From CAZHHH01 sp964532085 (GTDB lineage Bacteria; Bacteroidota; Bacteroidia; Bacteroidales; Marinilabiliaceae), in the NCBI GenBank assembly GCA_964532085.1, contig CAZHHH010000044.1, positions 1 to 19,039 on the forward strand: a stretch of DNA of 19,039 nucleotides. The letters run 5' to 3'. Each line of letters starts with the position of its first letter. Within the stretch, counting starts at the first letter, position 1. A program made the translations under genes and the position numbers. The notes beneath the pieces were generated by a model. It ran no database searches. It worked only from the letters and a program-made list of their open reading frames with translations, and was not told where the DNA came from. Positions 8,331-14,554 of this stretch are shown piece by piece.

Positions 8331-8479
8331 ACATAATTATTAAATAGTTAAACAAGCTCTCTTTTTATCATAATTTTAATTATGGAAATTAGCGGTAAAA
8401 TGTTCGCATATTGTTAAAATATGTTGTGATTAAAGATGGACTATAACTTAAAAAGAAAGTGATATTATATTAAAATGGT

Positions 8480-8487
8480 TAACTTTG
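8480..8487 (+). promoter_or_regulatory. Bacteroidota -7 promoter element for hisS
   Basis: TAACTTTG matches TAnnTTTG exactly and is followed by GC, the usual context. It lies 47 nt upstream of the hisS ATG in the 204-nt gap after the SMR gene. The expected -33 TTG is absent; GTG lies near that distance. Confidence 0.55.
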
Positions 8488-8534
8488 CGATTTGTAAAAT
8501 TAAAATGTTAAAATTGAAATTTAAAATATAGATT

Positions 8535-9899
8535 ATGGCTCAAAAACCATCAATACCAAGAGGAACTCGAGATTTTTTACCAGAAGAGATGGTAAAAAGA
8601 AATTATATATTTGATACCATAAAAGGTGTTTTTCAAAAATATGGCTATATGCCAATTGAAACGCCTGCTATGGAGAATTTATCAACTCTAATGGGAAAGT
8701 ACGGTGAGGAGGGAGATAAATTACTATATAAAATTTTAAACTCTGGAGACTACTTAGCTAAAGCGGATAGTGAACTATTAGAGCAAAAAGATTCTCTTAA
8801 ATTGATGTCACAAATTAGTGATAGAGGTCTTAGATATGACTTGACAGTTCCGTTTGCTCGCTTTGTTGTTCAGCATCAAAATGAGATAACTTTTCCTTTT
8901 AAACGATACCAAATTCAGCCAGTTTGGAGGGCAGATAGACCACAAAAGGGGCGTTATAGAGAGTTTTTTCAATGTGATGTCGATGTTGTTGGAAGTGATA
9001 GCTTGCTCAATGAGGTTGAGCTCATTCAAATAGTTGATGAGGTCTATCAAAAGCTTGATGTTAATGTAGTTATTAAATTAAATAATAGAAAAATATTAGC
9101 GGGGATAGCTGAAATTATTGGATATCCTGAAAAGATGATTGATATAACAATTGCTATTGATAAGTTGGATAAAATTGGTGTTGAAAAAGTTAATGAAGAG
9201 CTTTTGGAGCGTGGACTTAACAAGGAAGCTATTGATAAATTACAACCTATATTAAATCTTTCAGGTTCTAATAGTGAAAAATTAACTCAGATTAAGAATG
9301 TATTGCAAGGTTCTGAAATTGGTGTTTCTGGTGTTGATGAGGTTGAGTATGTTCTCGGTGTTGTTGATTCTCTTGGTGTTAAGACGGAAGTTGAACTTGA
9401 TTTAACTCTTGCAAGAGGATTAAATTACTATACAGGTGCTATTTTTGAGGTTAAAGCGCTAGATGTTAAGATTGGTAGCATAACTGGTGGTGGAAGATAT
9501 GATGATTTGACAGGTGTTTTTGGTATGAAAGGCGTGTCAGGTGTGGGAATATCTTTTGGCGCTGATAGAATTTTTGATGTATTAAATCAGCTTAATCTAT
9601 ATCCTGAGAGTGTATCAGAAGCGACTGAGGTTATGTTTGTTAATTTTGGCGAAAAGGAAGCTCAGCAAGCTTTTAAAGTAGCATCAAAGTTGCGTGTGGT
9701 TGGAATTAAAGTTGAGGTTTACCCAGATTCTGCAAAAATGAAAAGACAGATGACTTATGCTGATAGAAAAGGTGTTAAATTTGTAGCATTAATAGGAGAA
9801 TCGGAGCTTAAAAATAATACAGTTACATTAAGAAATATGCAAGATGGCTCTCAAAATGAGCTTGATATTGATAGATTGATTGAGATTGTGAAAGGATAA
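8535..9899 (+). CDS. hisS: Histidyl-tRNA synthetase
   Basis: The product has 454 residues, a class II aminoacyl-tRNA synthetase that charges tRNA-His. Visible features in order: N-terminal PSIPRGTRDFLPEEM; motif 1 region near YGYMPIETPAMEN; YDLTVPFARFV; motif 2 (QPVWRADRPQKGRYREFFQC); the histidine-specific LARGLNYYTGAIFEV; motif 3 (GVSGVGISFGADRIFDVL, preceded by GGGRYDDL); and a C-terminal anticodon-binding domain from about residue 365 (VMFVNFGEKEAQQAF and following). Length and motifs are normal. It is monocistronic as far as can be seen, with its own promoter element and a repeat-rich stretch downstream. Confidence 0.96.
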   Translation: MAQKPSIPRGTRDFLPEEMVKRNYIFDTIKGVFQKYGYMPIETPAMENLSTLMGKYGEEGDKLLYKILNSGDYLAKADSELLEQKDSLKLMSQISDRGLRYDLTVPFARFVVQHQNEITFPFKRYQIQPVWRADRPQKGRYREFFQCDVDVVGSDSLLNEVELIQIVDEVYQKLDVNVVIKLNNRKILAGIAEIIGYPEKMIDITIAIDKLDKIGVEKVNEELLERGLNKEAIDKLQPILNLSGSNSEKLTQIKNVLQGSEIGVSGVDEVEYVLGVVDSLGVKTEVELDLTLARGLNYYTGAIFEVKALDVKIGSITGGGRYDDLTGVFGMKGVSGVGISFGADRIFDVLNQLNLYPESVSEATEVMFVNFGEKEAQQAFKVASKLRVVGIKVEVYPDSAKMKRQMTYADRKGVKFVALIGESELKNNTVTLRNMQDGSQNELDIDRLIEIVKG

Positions 9900-9910
9900 T
9901 TTATGTAACG

Positions 9911-9946
9911 GCAGTTCGACTACGCTTGGTTATTGAGCATGTCGAA
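9911..9946. repeat. TTCGACT palindromic intergenic repeat, copy 1
   Basis: A 36-nt unit beginning GCAGTTCGACTACGCTTG and ending TGTCGAA, with the arms able to fold back. It differs from copy 2 by one base in the loop, one missing base and changes in the right arm, which weaken its stem. It starts 11 nt after the hisS stop and may serve as the transcript end. Confidence 0.75.
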
Positions 9947-9991
9947 ATACACTGACCGAAAACAGTAACATTCAAAAATCTTTAAAACACA

Positions 9992-10028
9992 GCAGTTCGA
10001 CTACGCTTGATTATTGAGCGGAGTCGAA
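9992..10028. repeat. TTCGACT palindromic intergenic repeat, copy 2
   Basis: A 37-nt unit whose left arm TTCGACTACGCT (9996-10007) pairs with AGCGGAGTCGAA (10017-10028): 11 pairs around one A/G mismatch, with a 9-nt loop. Compared with copy 1 the right arm is better preserved. Repeats of this TTCGACT/AGTCGAA type are, from memory, common between genes in Bacteroidota genomes. Confidence 0.8.
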
Positions 10029-10310
10029 GGCACGAAGATCAAGAGCATTGGGACTCTTAATTTCAATACTATTTTATTCTATGTTGGGTCTCGCTTTTGT
10101 CGAGACTATGCTGAGACACAGCTTTCATATGGACAAGACAAATAAAATCATTATTATAAATTACCTAAACCTTGAAACTGTGGCTCGTCGGAGGCGTAAA
10201 GAGAGATATAATAATATCTATTTATGTTATGAATAACTACAAAAAAATAACTCTACGAGTTTGTTTATTCATTTAACGATATAACACAACTTTTTAATCA
10301 CAATTTGAAA
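10029..10310. other. Gene-free stretch with small hairpins
   Basis: No supportable gene lies between the second repeat and the stop of the Spy-like gene. A 62-codon frame starting from a TTG at 10048 has no recognisable domain and is not called. A perfect 6-bp hairpin (GTCTCG at 10088-10093, CGAGAC at 10101-10106) lies in a locally GC-richer patch, as does the segment near 10178-10200. The rest is AT-rich, and no T-tailed terminator is obvious. Confidence 0.45.
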
Positions 10311-10760
10311 CTATTTACTTTGTGATGATTGACTATGCAAATGGTCAATCATTTTTTTTCTAAATTCGTGCTCTGCCTGATAAAGTAAAATCAGTTGATT
10401 TGTGGTTAAAATCTTTTCAAATCGCTTATGGTAGGTCTGTTCAAGCTCTGCCCCCTCTACTTTTAATTTTAAAATAAGATTTAAAGCTTTGTTTTTTTGC
10501 TCATCTGATAGCTGCTCCATCTTATTATTCAAATCGTGCCTAAGAGTGCGAATTTGAGAATATAAGTTACTTTTTTTGTCAAAAAAGTCATTATAAATTG
10601 GCCAAAATTGCTGTGAAGTTTCACAATTAAGGTTCATCTTTTCTGTAAAAAAAGCTACTTTTTGAGCCTTAACTCTTTCTACATTTTCATCTTTCTTTTG
10701 AGAAAAAGAGATAGTTATAAAAGAGAAAAATATAATTGATAAAATAAATATTCGTTTCAT
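10311..10760 (-). CDS. Spy/CpxP-like periplasmic protein of an ECF sigma cassette
   Basis: The product has 149 residues with a clear Sec signal peptide (MKRIFILSIIFFSFITISFSQ). The mature part is highly charged and almost all helical: ERVKAQKVAFFTEKMNLN, then SQQFWPIYNDFFDKKSNLY, and a long helical stretch LSDEQKNKALNLILKLKVEG with ILTTNQLILLYQAEHEFRKK near the end. This layout (helical, periplasmic, LTxxQ-type repeats, F/W-P-I-Y block) matches the small proteins annotated in Bacteroidota as sensors of ECF-type sigma factors, which resemble CpxP/Spy chaperones. It is the third gene after the sigma factor and the anti-sigma-like gene, with a 13-nt gap. A role in sensing envelope stress or a ligand is inferred from family and position. 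Confidence 0.75.
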   Translation of the reverse strand: MKRIFILSIIFFSFITISFSQKKDENVERVKAQKVAFFTEKMNLNCETSQQFWPIYNDFFDKKSNLYSQIRTLRHDLNNKMEQLSDEQKNKALNLILKLKVEGAELEQTYHKRFEKILTTNQLILLYQAEHEFRKKMIDHLHSQSSQSK

Positions 10761-10773
10761 AAAAATAAAGTTT

Positions 10774-11196
10774 TTAATAATCGAGATGACTTAAATAGAT
10801 TGAATTCTCATCGGTTATGCCTTTGAAAACTAAACTGTCTGGATATAAATCAAAGTCGTCAAAATCAACAGAATTGTCAGATATAAGTTCATAAATTTCA
10901 TAAGTCCCAGACCACTCATCTGCCCACATCTCAAAATAGCTATACTCAATTTCAGTTGATACGTGCTGATTTTTAATCTTATCTTTAGTAACAAAATTAA
11001 ATACCATTGCAATCAGTAGAAATGCAGCTGCAAGTCCAATCCAAGGTTTGAAAATATCAAGTAGTTTTGAACTTGGTTTATTTGAGATAATATCCGGCTC
11101 AATGATGAACTTTAATCGCTCATCAAAATTTTCAAAATAACCCTCAGGAACTTTGAAAATATCCTCTTGATTTGGTTTTTTATTATCTAAAATCAT
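10774..11196 (-). CDS. Putative membrane anti-sigma factor
   Basis: The product has 140 residues. A short cytoplasmic N-terminus contains DIFKVPEGYFENFDERL, a motif seen in Bacteroidota proteins encoded beside ECF sigma factors. One hydrophobic helix follows (about residues 49-68, PWIGLAAAFLLIAMVFNFV). The C-terminal part is acidic and presumably periplasmic. No zinc-binding anti-sigma (HxxxCxxC) motif is present. It lies between the ECF sigma gene (57 nt upstream) and the Spy-like gene (13 nt downstream), which is the main reason to propose that it holds the sigma factor at the membrane. The sequence itself shows only a single-pass membrane protein. An 8-aromatic, acid-rich tail suggests a sensory or partner-binding surface. 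Confidence 0.65.
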   Translation of the reverse strand: MILDNKKPNQEDIFKVPEGYFENFDERLKFIIEPDIISNKPSSKLLDIFKPWIGLAAAFLLIAMVFNFVTKDKIKNQHVSTEIEYSYFEMWADEWSGTYEIYELISDNSVDFDDFDLYPDSLVFKGITDENSIYLSHLDY

Positions 11197-11253
11197 CTCT
11201 TCTTGGTTTGTTTACTCTATTGTTTGACTATTAACTATATAAATGGTTTAATT

Positions 11254-11805
11254 TTATAATATTTCATTCTCTAATAATGCTTTTATTTTTTGCACAGCGT
11301 GAAAATATGAAGCTTTTAATGCACCGACAGAAGTGTCTAAAATCTCTGACATATCCTTATATTTCATATCATCAAAATATTTCATATTAAAAACAATTCG
11401 TTGCTTGTCGGGTAGTGTTAATATGCATTTTTGAAGTTTTTTCTCAATCTCTTCACCAGTAAATAGTGGGTCATTTTCTATCTGATTAGATAAAAAATCC
11501 TCAACATCTGTAGGACTATCCAATAAAACTTCTCTCTTTTTATTTAAAAAATTAAGTGCTTCATTGGTAGCAATTCTATAAATCCAAGTATATATTGAAG
11601 AGTCACCTCTGAAATTATCAATATTATTCCACACTTTTACGAAAGTGTTTTGCAATAAGTCATCGGCATCTTCGTGAATGATAACCATTTTTCGCAAATG
11701 CCAATATAATCTCTCTTTATATTTGGACACCAAGTAGCTGAAACCAGCCTGCCGTTCAGCTGGAATGTTTATTAGTGCTAATATTTCTTGGTCTGTTGGA
11801 TGCAT
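11254..11805 (-). CDS. ECF-type RNA polymerase sigma factor
   Basis: The product has 183 residues, the typical length. Region 2 covers about residues 22-90, with DADDLLQNTFVKVWNNID (core-binding region 2.2 and -10 recognition) and YTWIYRIATNEALNFLNKK. Region 4 covers about 125-178, with LPDKQRIVFNMKYFDDMKYK and the helix-turn-helix MSEILDTSVGALKASYFHAV. Between them is an acidic linker. It should direct RNA polymerase to an alternative promoter set, controlled by the two genes that follow on the same strand. The ATG at 11803-11805 is 201 nt from the divergent ychF. Upstream on the minus strand are two one-mismatch versions of TAnnTTTG, so autoregulation from its own distinct motif cannot be excluded. 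Confidence 0.92.
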   Translation of the reverse strand: MHPTDQEILALINIPAERQAGFSYLVSKYKERLYWHLRKMVIIHEDADDLLQNTFVKVWNNIDNFRGDSSIYTWIYRIATNEALNFLNKKREVLLDSPTDVEDFLSNQIENDPLFTGEEIEKKLQKCILTLPDKQRIVFNMKYFDDMKYKDMSEILDTSVGALKASYFHAVQKIKALLENEIL

Positions 11806-11881
11806 AGATTGTTTTTAACAATGCGAATATATGAAAAGAAATAACCATTACGAAAATAGATAAATACTGTTTTTATTTATT

Positions 11882-11929
11882 AATTGAATTTAAGAAATAA
11901 TTCAATTAGTCATTTTTCTTATAAATGAC
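11882..11929. repeat. Two adjacent inverted repeats in the sigma factor/ychF divergent region
   Basis: The first is a perfect 9-bp inverted repeat, AATTGAATT (11882-11890) and AATTCAATT (11899-11907). One base later comes a perfect 7-bp repeat, GTCATTT (11909-11915) and AAATGAC (11923-11929). They sit just upstream of the ychF -7 element, where a regulator could bind. Neither has a T tail, so terminators are unlikely. Confidence 0.6.
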
Positions 11930-11941
11930 AATAAAAAAGTG

Positions 11942-11949
11942 TATTTTTG
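11942..11949 (+). promoter_or_regulatory. Bacteroidota -7 promoter element for ychF
   Basis: TATTTTTG followed by C matches TAnnTTTG exactly and lies 57 nt upstream of the ychF ATG. The -33 position falls in the second inverted repeat (11909-11929), with no TTG there. Confidence 0.55.
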
Positions 11950-12006
11950 CAGCTGTTTTGATTTTTAAAGGATTGTTAATAAAATAATTGAAAATAATAT
12001 CATAAA

Positions 12007-13101
12007 ATGAAGTGTGGAATTGTAGGATTGCCAAATGTTGGTAAATCAACGCTTTTTAATTGCTTGTCAAATGCAAAAGCACAGTCAGCGAATTTTCCTT
12101 TTTGTACTATAGAACCAAATATTGGAGTTATCACAGTTCCAGATGATAGACTGGTTCAGTTGGAGAAGCTTGTTAAGCCAGAGCGCGTGCAGCCAACAAC
12201 TGTTGAGATAGTTGATATTGCTGGATTAGTTAAAGGTGCAAGTAAAGGTGAGGGATTAGGAAATAAGTTTTTAGCAAATATTAGAGAAACAGATGCGATA
12301 ATTCACGTATTGCGTTGTTTTGATGATGAAAACATTACTCACGTAGATGGTTCTGTTGATCCTGTTCGTGATAAAGAGGTGATTGATATTGAGTTGCAGT
12401 TAACAGATTTAGAAACTGTAGAGACTCGTTTGCCACGAGTTGAGAAAATTGCAAAAACTGTTAAAGACAATGAGTCTAAGTTGCTTTATGAAGTTTTAGT
12501 AAAATATAAAGCTGCTCTTGAAAATGGAAAATCAGCAAGAACAGTTGAGCTTACAGAACCAGAAAAGCTAGTTGCAAAAGGTCTGTTTCTGTTGACAAAT
12601 AAACCAGTAATGTATGTTTGTAATGTTGATGAGGCATCTGCAGTTACAGGAAATAAATATGTTGAGCAAGTAAGAGAGGCTGTAAAAGATGAAGATGCAG
12701 ATATATTGGTAATTGCTGCACAAACTGAGGCTGACATTGCGGAGTTAGAAACATTTGAAGAGAGACAGATGTTTTTGGATGACATAGGTCTAGAAGAGTC
12801 GGGAGTTGCCAAACTTATTCGTGCTTCGTATAATATATTAGGTCTACAAACTTATTTTACAGCTGGTGTGAAAGAGGTGCGCGCTTGGACTTTCCCAAAA
12901 GGTGCAATGGCTCCACAAGCTGCAGGTGTTATTCACACAGATTTTGAAAAAGGATTTATCCGTGCTGAGGTTATAAAATATGAAGATTTTGTAAAATATG
13001 GCTCTGAACAAGCTTGTAAAGAAGCTGGAAAAATGAGTGTAGAGGGCAAGGAATATGTTGTTCAAGATGGTGATGTTATGCACTTTAGATTTAATGTGTA
13101 A
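12007..13101 (+). CDS. ychF: Redox-responsive ATPase YchF (Obg-like ATPase)
   Basis: The product has 364 residues, full length. It is a TRAFAC-class P-loop protein that, unlike most of its relatives, prefers ATP over GTP and binds ribosomes. Visible features: P-loop GLPNVGKST (7-15); switch region CTIEPNIGVITVPDDR; DIAG (70-73) followed by the Gly-rich VKGASKGEGLGNKFL; a helical coiled-coil insert (about 125-200); and NVDE (206-209) in place of the GTP-specific NKxD, which is the ATP-preference mark of this family. The C-terminal TGS domain spans about 280-364 and includes RAWTFPKGAMAPQAAGVIH and a DGDVMHFRFNV end. It is a single gene with its own promoter element and a strong terminator after it. 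Confidence 0.96.
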   Translation: MKCGIVGLPNVGKSTLFNCLSNAKAQSANFPFCTIEPNIGVITVPDDRLVQLEKLVKPERVQPTTVEIVDIAGLVKGASKGEGLGNKFLANIRETDAIIHVLRCFDDENITHVDGSVDPVRDKEVIDIELQLTDLETVETRLPRVEKIAKTVKDNESKLLYEVLVKYKAALENGKSARTVELTEPEKLVAKGLFLLTNKPVMYVCNVDEASAVTGNKYVEQVREAVKDEDADILVIAAQTEADIAELETFEERQMFLDDIGLEESGVAKLIRASYNILGLQTYFTAGVKEVRAWTFPKGAMAPQAAGVIHTDFEKGFIRAEVIKYEDFVKYGSEQACKEAGKMSVEGKEYVVQDGDVMHFRFNV

Positions 13102-13123
13102 TTAAGAAAGATATATTAAATAT

Positions 13124-13164
13124 AAAAAACGTAGATACAAACAAATGTCTGTATCTACGTTTTT
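13124..13164. terminator. Bidirectional intrinsic terminator between ychF and the cyd operon
   Basis: A perfect 15-bp inverted repeat, with arms at 13125-13139 and 13150-13164 and a 10-nt loop. The stem core is ACGTAGATACA; A-runs and T-runs lie at its ends, so it can work for transcripts from either side. It is placed 23 nt after the ychF stop and ahead of the convergent cyd operon end. Confidence 0.9.
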
Positions 13165-13188
13165 ATTTTTGTATAAAATGAAAATTTC

Positions 13189-13271
13189 GGTCGCCCACCT
13201 TGCCTTCGGCTAGACACAGCGCGGGGGCGACCCTATAACCATTTAAGGTCGCCACGTAGGGACGCCCCTAC
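13189..13271. repeat. GC-rich composite intergenic repeat with alternative hairpins
   Basis: This island is much richer in GC than its surroundings. GGTCGCCC (13189-13196) can pair with GGGCGACC (13225-13232). The same central arm can instead pair with a second GGTCGCC (13247-13253). A further hairpin, GTAGGG (13256-13261) with CCCTAC (13266-13271), closes the element, and a small GCC-TTC-GGC hairpin lies inside. It resembles dispersed intergenic repeats of the GTAGGGGCGTCCCTAC type seen in many bacteria (from memory). Its right edge overlaps the end of the small gene at 13268-13402. Confidence 0.75.
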
Positions 13272-13402
13272 ATTTCTTCTTCTTCCGTCACAGCTTTCCA
13301 TTTTGCGTCAAATCGTTTTACAAGAAATGTCGATAAATAAAAACTGCCAACTATAACTCCTGCAAGAAACAGATACCAAAATATATTTATAAAATATGTC
13401 AT
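13268..13402 (-). CDS. CydX-like small membrane protein at the end of the cyd operon
   Basis: An open frame of 44 residues starts with an ATG at 13400-13402, 18 nt after the cydB stop. It begins MTYFINIFWYLFLAGVIVGS, a single hydrophobic helix (about residues 4-28), followed by the basic segment VKRFDAKWK and the acidic tail TEEEEM. Its place directly after cydB, and its size and topology, match CydX/CbdX-type accessory subunits of cytochrome bd, which stabilise the oxidase and its hemes. Sequence similarity to E. coli CydX is not evident, so the name rests on context. The TAG stop (13268-13270) lies inside the CCCTAC arm of the GC-rich repeat, so the repeat may have trimmed or reset the C-terminus. 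Confidence 0.68.
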   Translation of the reverse strand: MTYFINIFWYLFLAGVIVGSFYLSTFLVKRFDAKWKAVTEEEEM

Positions 13403-13420
13403 AACTAAATGTTTTTCAGA

Positions 13421-14554
13421 TTAATAACTATTTGTTTCTCCAGAATTCAACTCTTCTCTTGTGATTCTGTGTTTATTAATTGCTCTCCAAGTCAACCAAA
13501 TATATCCTAATACTATTGGTATCATTAACGAAACATAGAACATCGCCATCAAAGTATATTGACTAGAAGATGCGTTTTGTATGGTTAATGAGCTTTGGAT
13601 ATCATAGCTTGATGGATAAAATGCAGTGTTATTAAATCCTGCTATCATAAATAGTGTAAAGGCTGCTAGAAAAGTGCCAAATCCACTCCACCAAATGCCC
13701 TTATAGCTATCTGAAATTAGCGTTCTTATTATACCGATTAATACCAATGCTAAGCCTACGATAAAAATAATTAGCACAATTGGCATCTCTATTAGATTGA
13801 TGAAATATTTATTCTTCATTAGAAAAACAGCACCTGTTTCTGGGTTTACTGCATATCCTTCAATAAACATCAACCATATTACAAAAGTTAAAAATGCTAC
13901 TACAAAAACGGCAGATTCTATAATTAACCTTTTTCGTGCTTTTTTGTCTAACTCTTCATTCTCAACAGAATTGATGATATATAGAATAGCTAAAACTCTA
14001 GATAAAAATAAAATAGCAACTCCTAAAACAAGATTATGGGGATTTAATAGTAGTTCAAAACCACGTCCACTGTTCATCCAAGTCATTTCTTTCATATCTG
14101 AAATTGCAAATGGTGATCCTGTAAATAGTGTTGCAACTATTACACCTAATAAGAATGTGGAAATATATCCGCCCACTTGCAAAAATGCTTCATAAGCTCT
14201 TGAGCCAAAGAAGTTGTTTGGTTTTGAGCGATAGTGATAAGATACAGCTTGAAAAATAAAAGTAAATAGAAGTATCATCCAAGCCCAGTATGCACCACCA
14301 AAACTTGTGCTATAAAACAGTGGGAATGCTGCGAAAAATGCACCTCCAAATACCACTAATGTAGTAAAAGAGAACTCCCATTTTCTACCGATAGAATTTA
14401 TTATTAGATCTCTCTCTTCTTCATTTTTACCTAATGTGTAAATTAAGGTTTGCCCACCTTGAACGAAAAGTAAAAATACCAATGCAGAGCCAATGGTAGC
14501 AATAATTATCCACCAATATTGTTGAAGTGCTATGTGTGAAAATAATTCAGTCAT
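13421..14554 (-). CDS. cydB: Cytochrome bd ubiquinol oxidase subunit II
   Basis: The product has 377 residues and about eight or nine membrane helices. It partners CydA in the high-affinity cytochrome bd quinol oxidase of the inner membrane. Family features are the N-terminal QYWWIIIATIGSALVFLLFVQGGQT, then RKWEFSFTTLVVFGGAFFAAFPLFYSTSFGGAYW, and later FRSKPNN-like and SPFAISDM loop regions. The C-terminal PIVLGYIWLTWRAINKHRI is typical of the family end. The start codon overlaps the cydA stop by one base (TAATG, at 14552-14556), indicating translational coupling. The small CydX-like gene follows 18 nt after the stop. Confidence 0.93.
   Translation of the reverse strand: MTELFSHIALQQYWWIIIATIGSALVFLLFVQGGQTLIYTLGKNEEERDLIINSIGRKWEFSFTTLVVFGGAFFAAFPLFYSTSFGGAYWAWMILLFTFIFQAVSYHYRSKPNNFFGSRAYEAFLQVGGYISTFLLGVIVATLFTGSPFAISDMKEMTWMNSGRGFELLLNPHNLVLGVAILFLSRVLAILYIINSVENEELDKKARKRLIIESAVFVVAFLTFVIWLMFIEGYAVNPETGAVFLMKNKYFINLIEMPIVLIIFIVGLALVLIGIIRTLISDSYKGIWWSGFGTFLAAFTLFMIAGFNNTAFYPSSYDIQSSLTIQNASSSQYTLMAMFYVSLMIPIVLGYIWLTWRAINKHRITREELNSGETNSY

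Noticed and set aside
10048..10236. 62-codon plus-strand frame after the TTCGACT repeats
   Set aside because: It starts from a TTG, contains a hairpin, has no recognisable domain and an odd basic run near the end; it is more likely non-coding repeat-associated sequence. Conservation in another genome would change this.
13797..14195. 132-codon plus-strand frame opposite cydB
   Set aside because: Shadow frame of cydB with no domain features or promoter.
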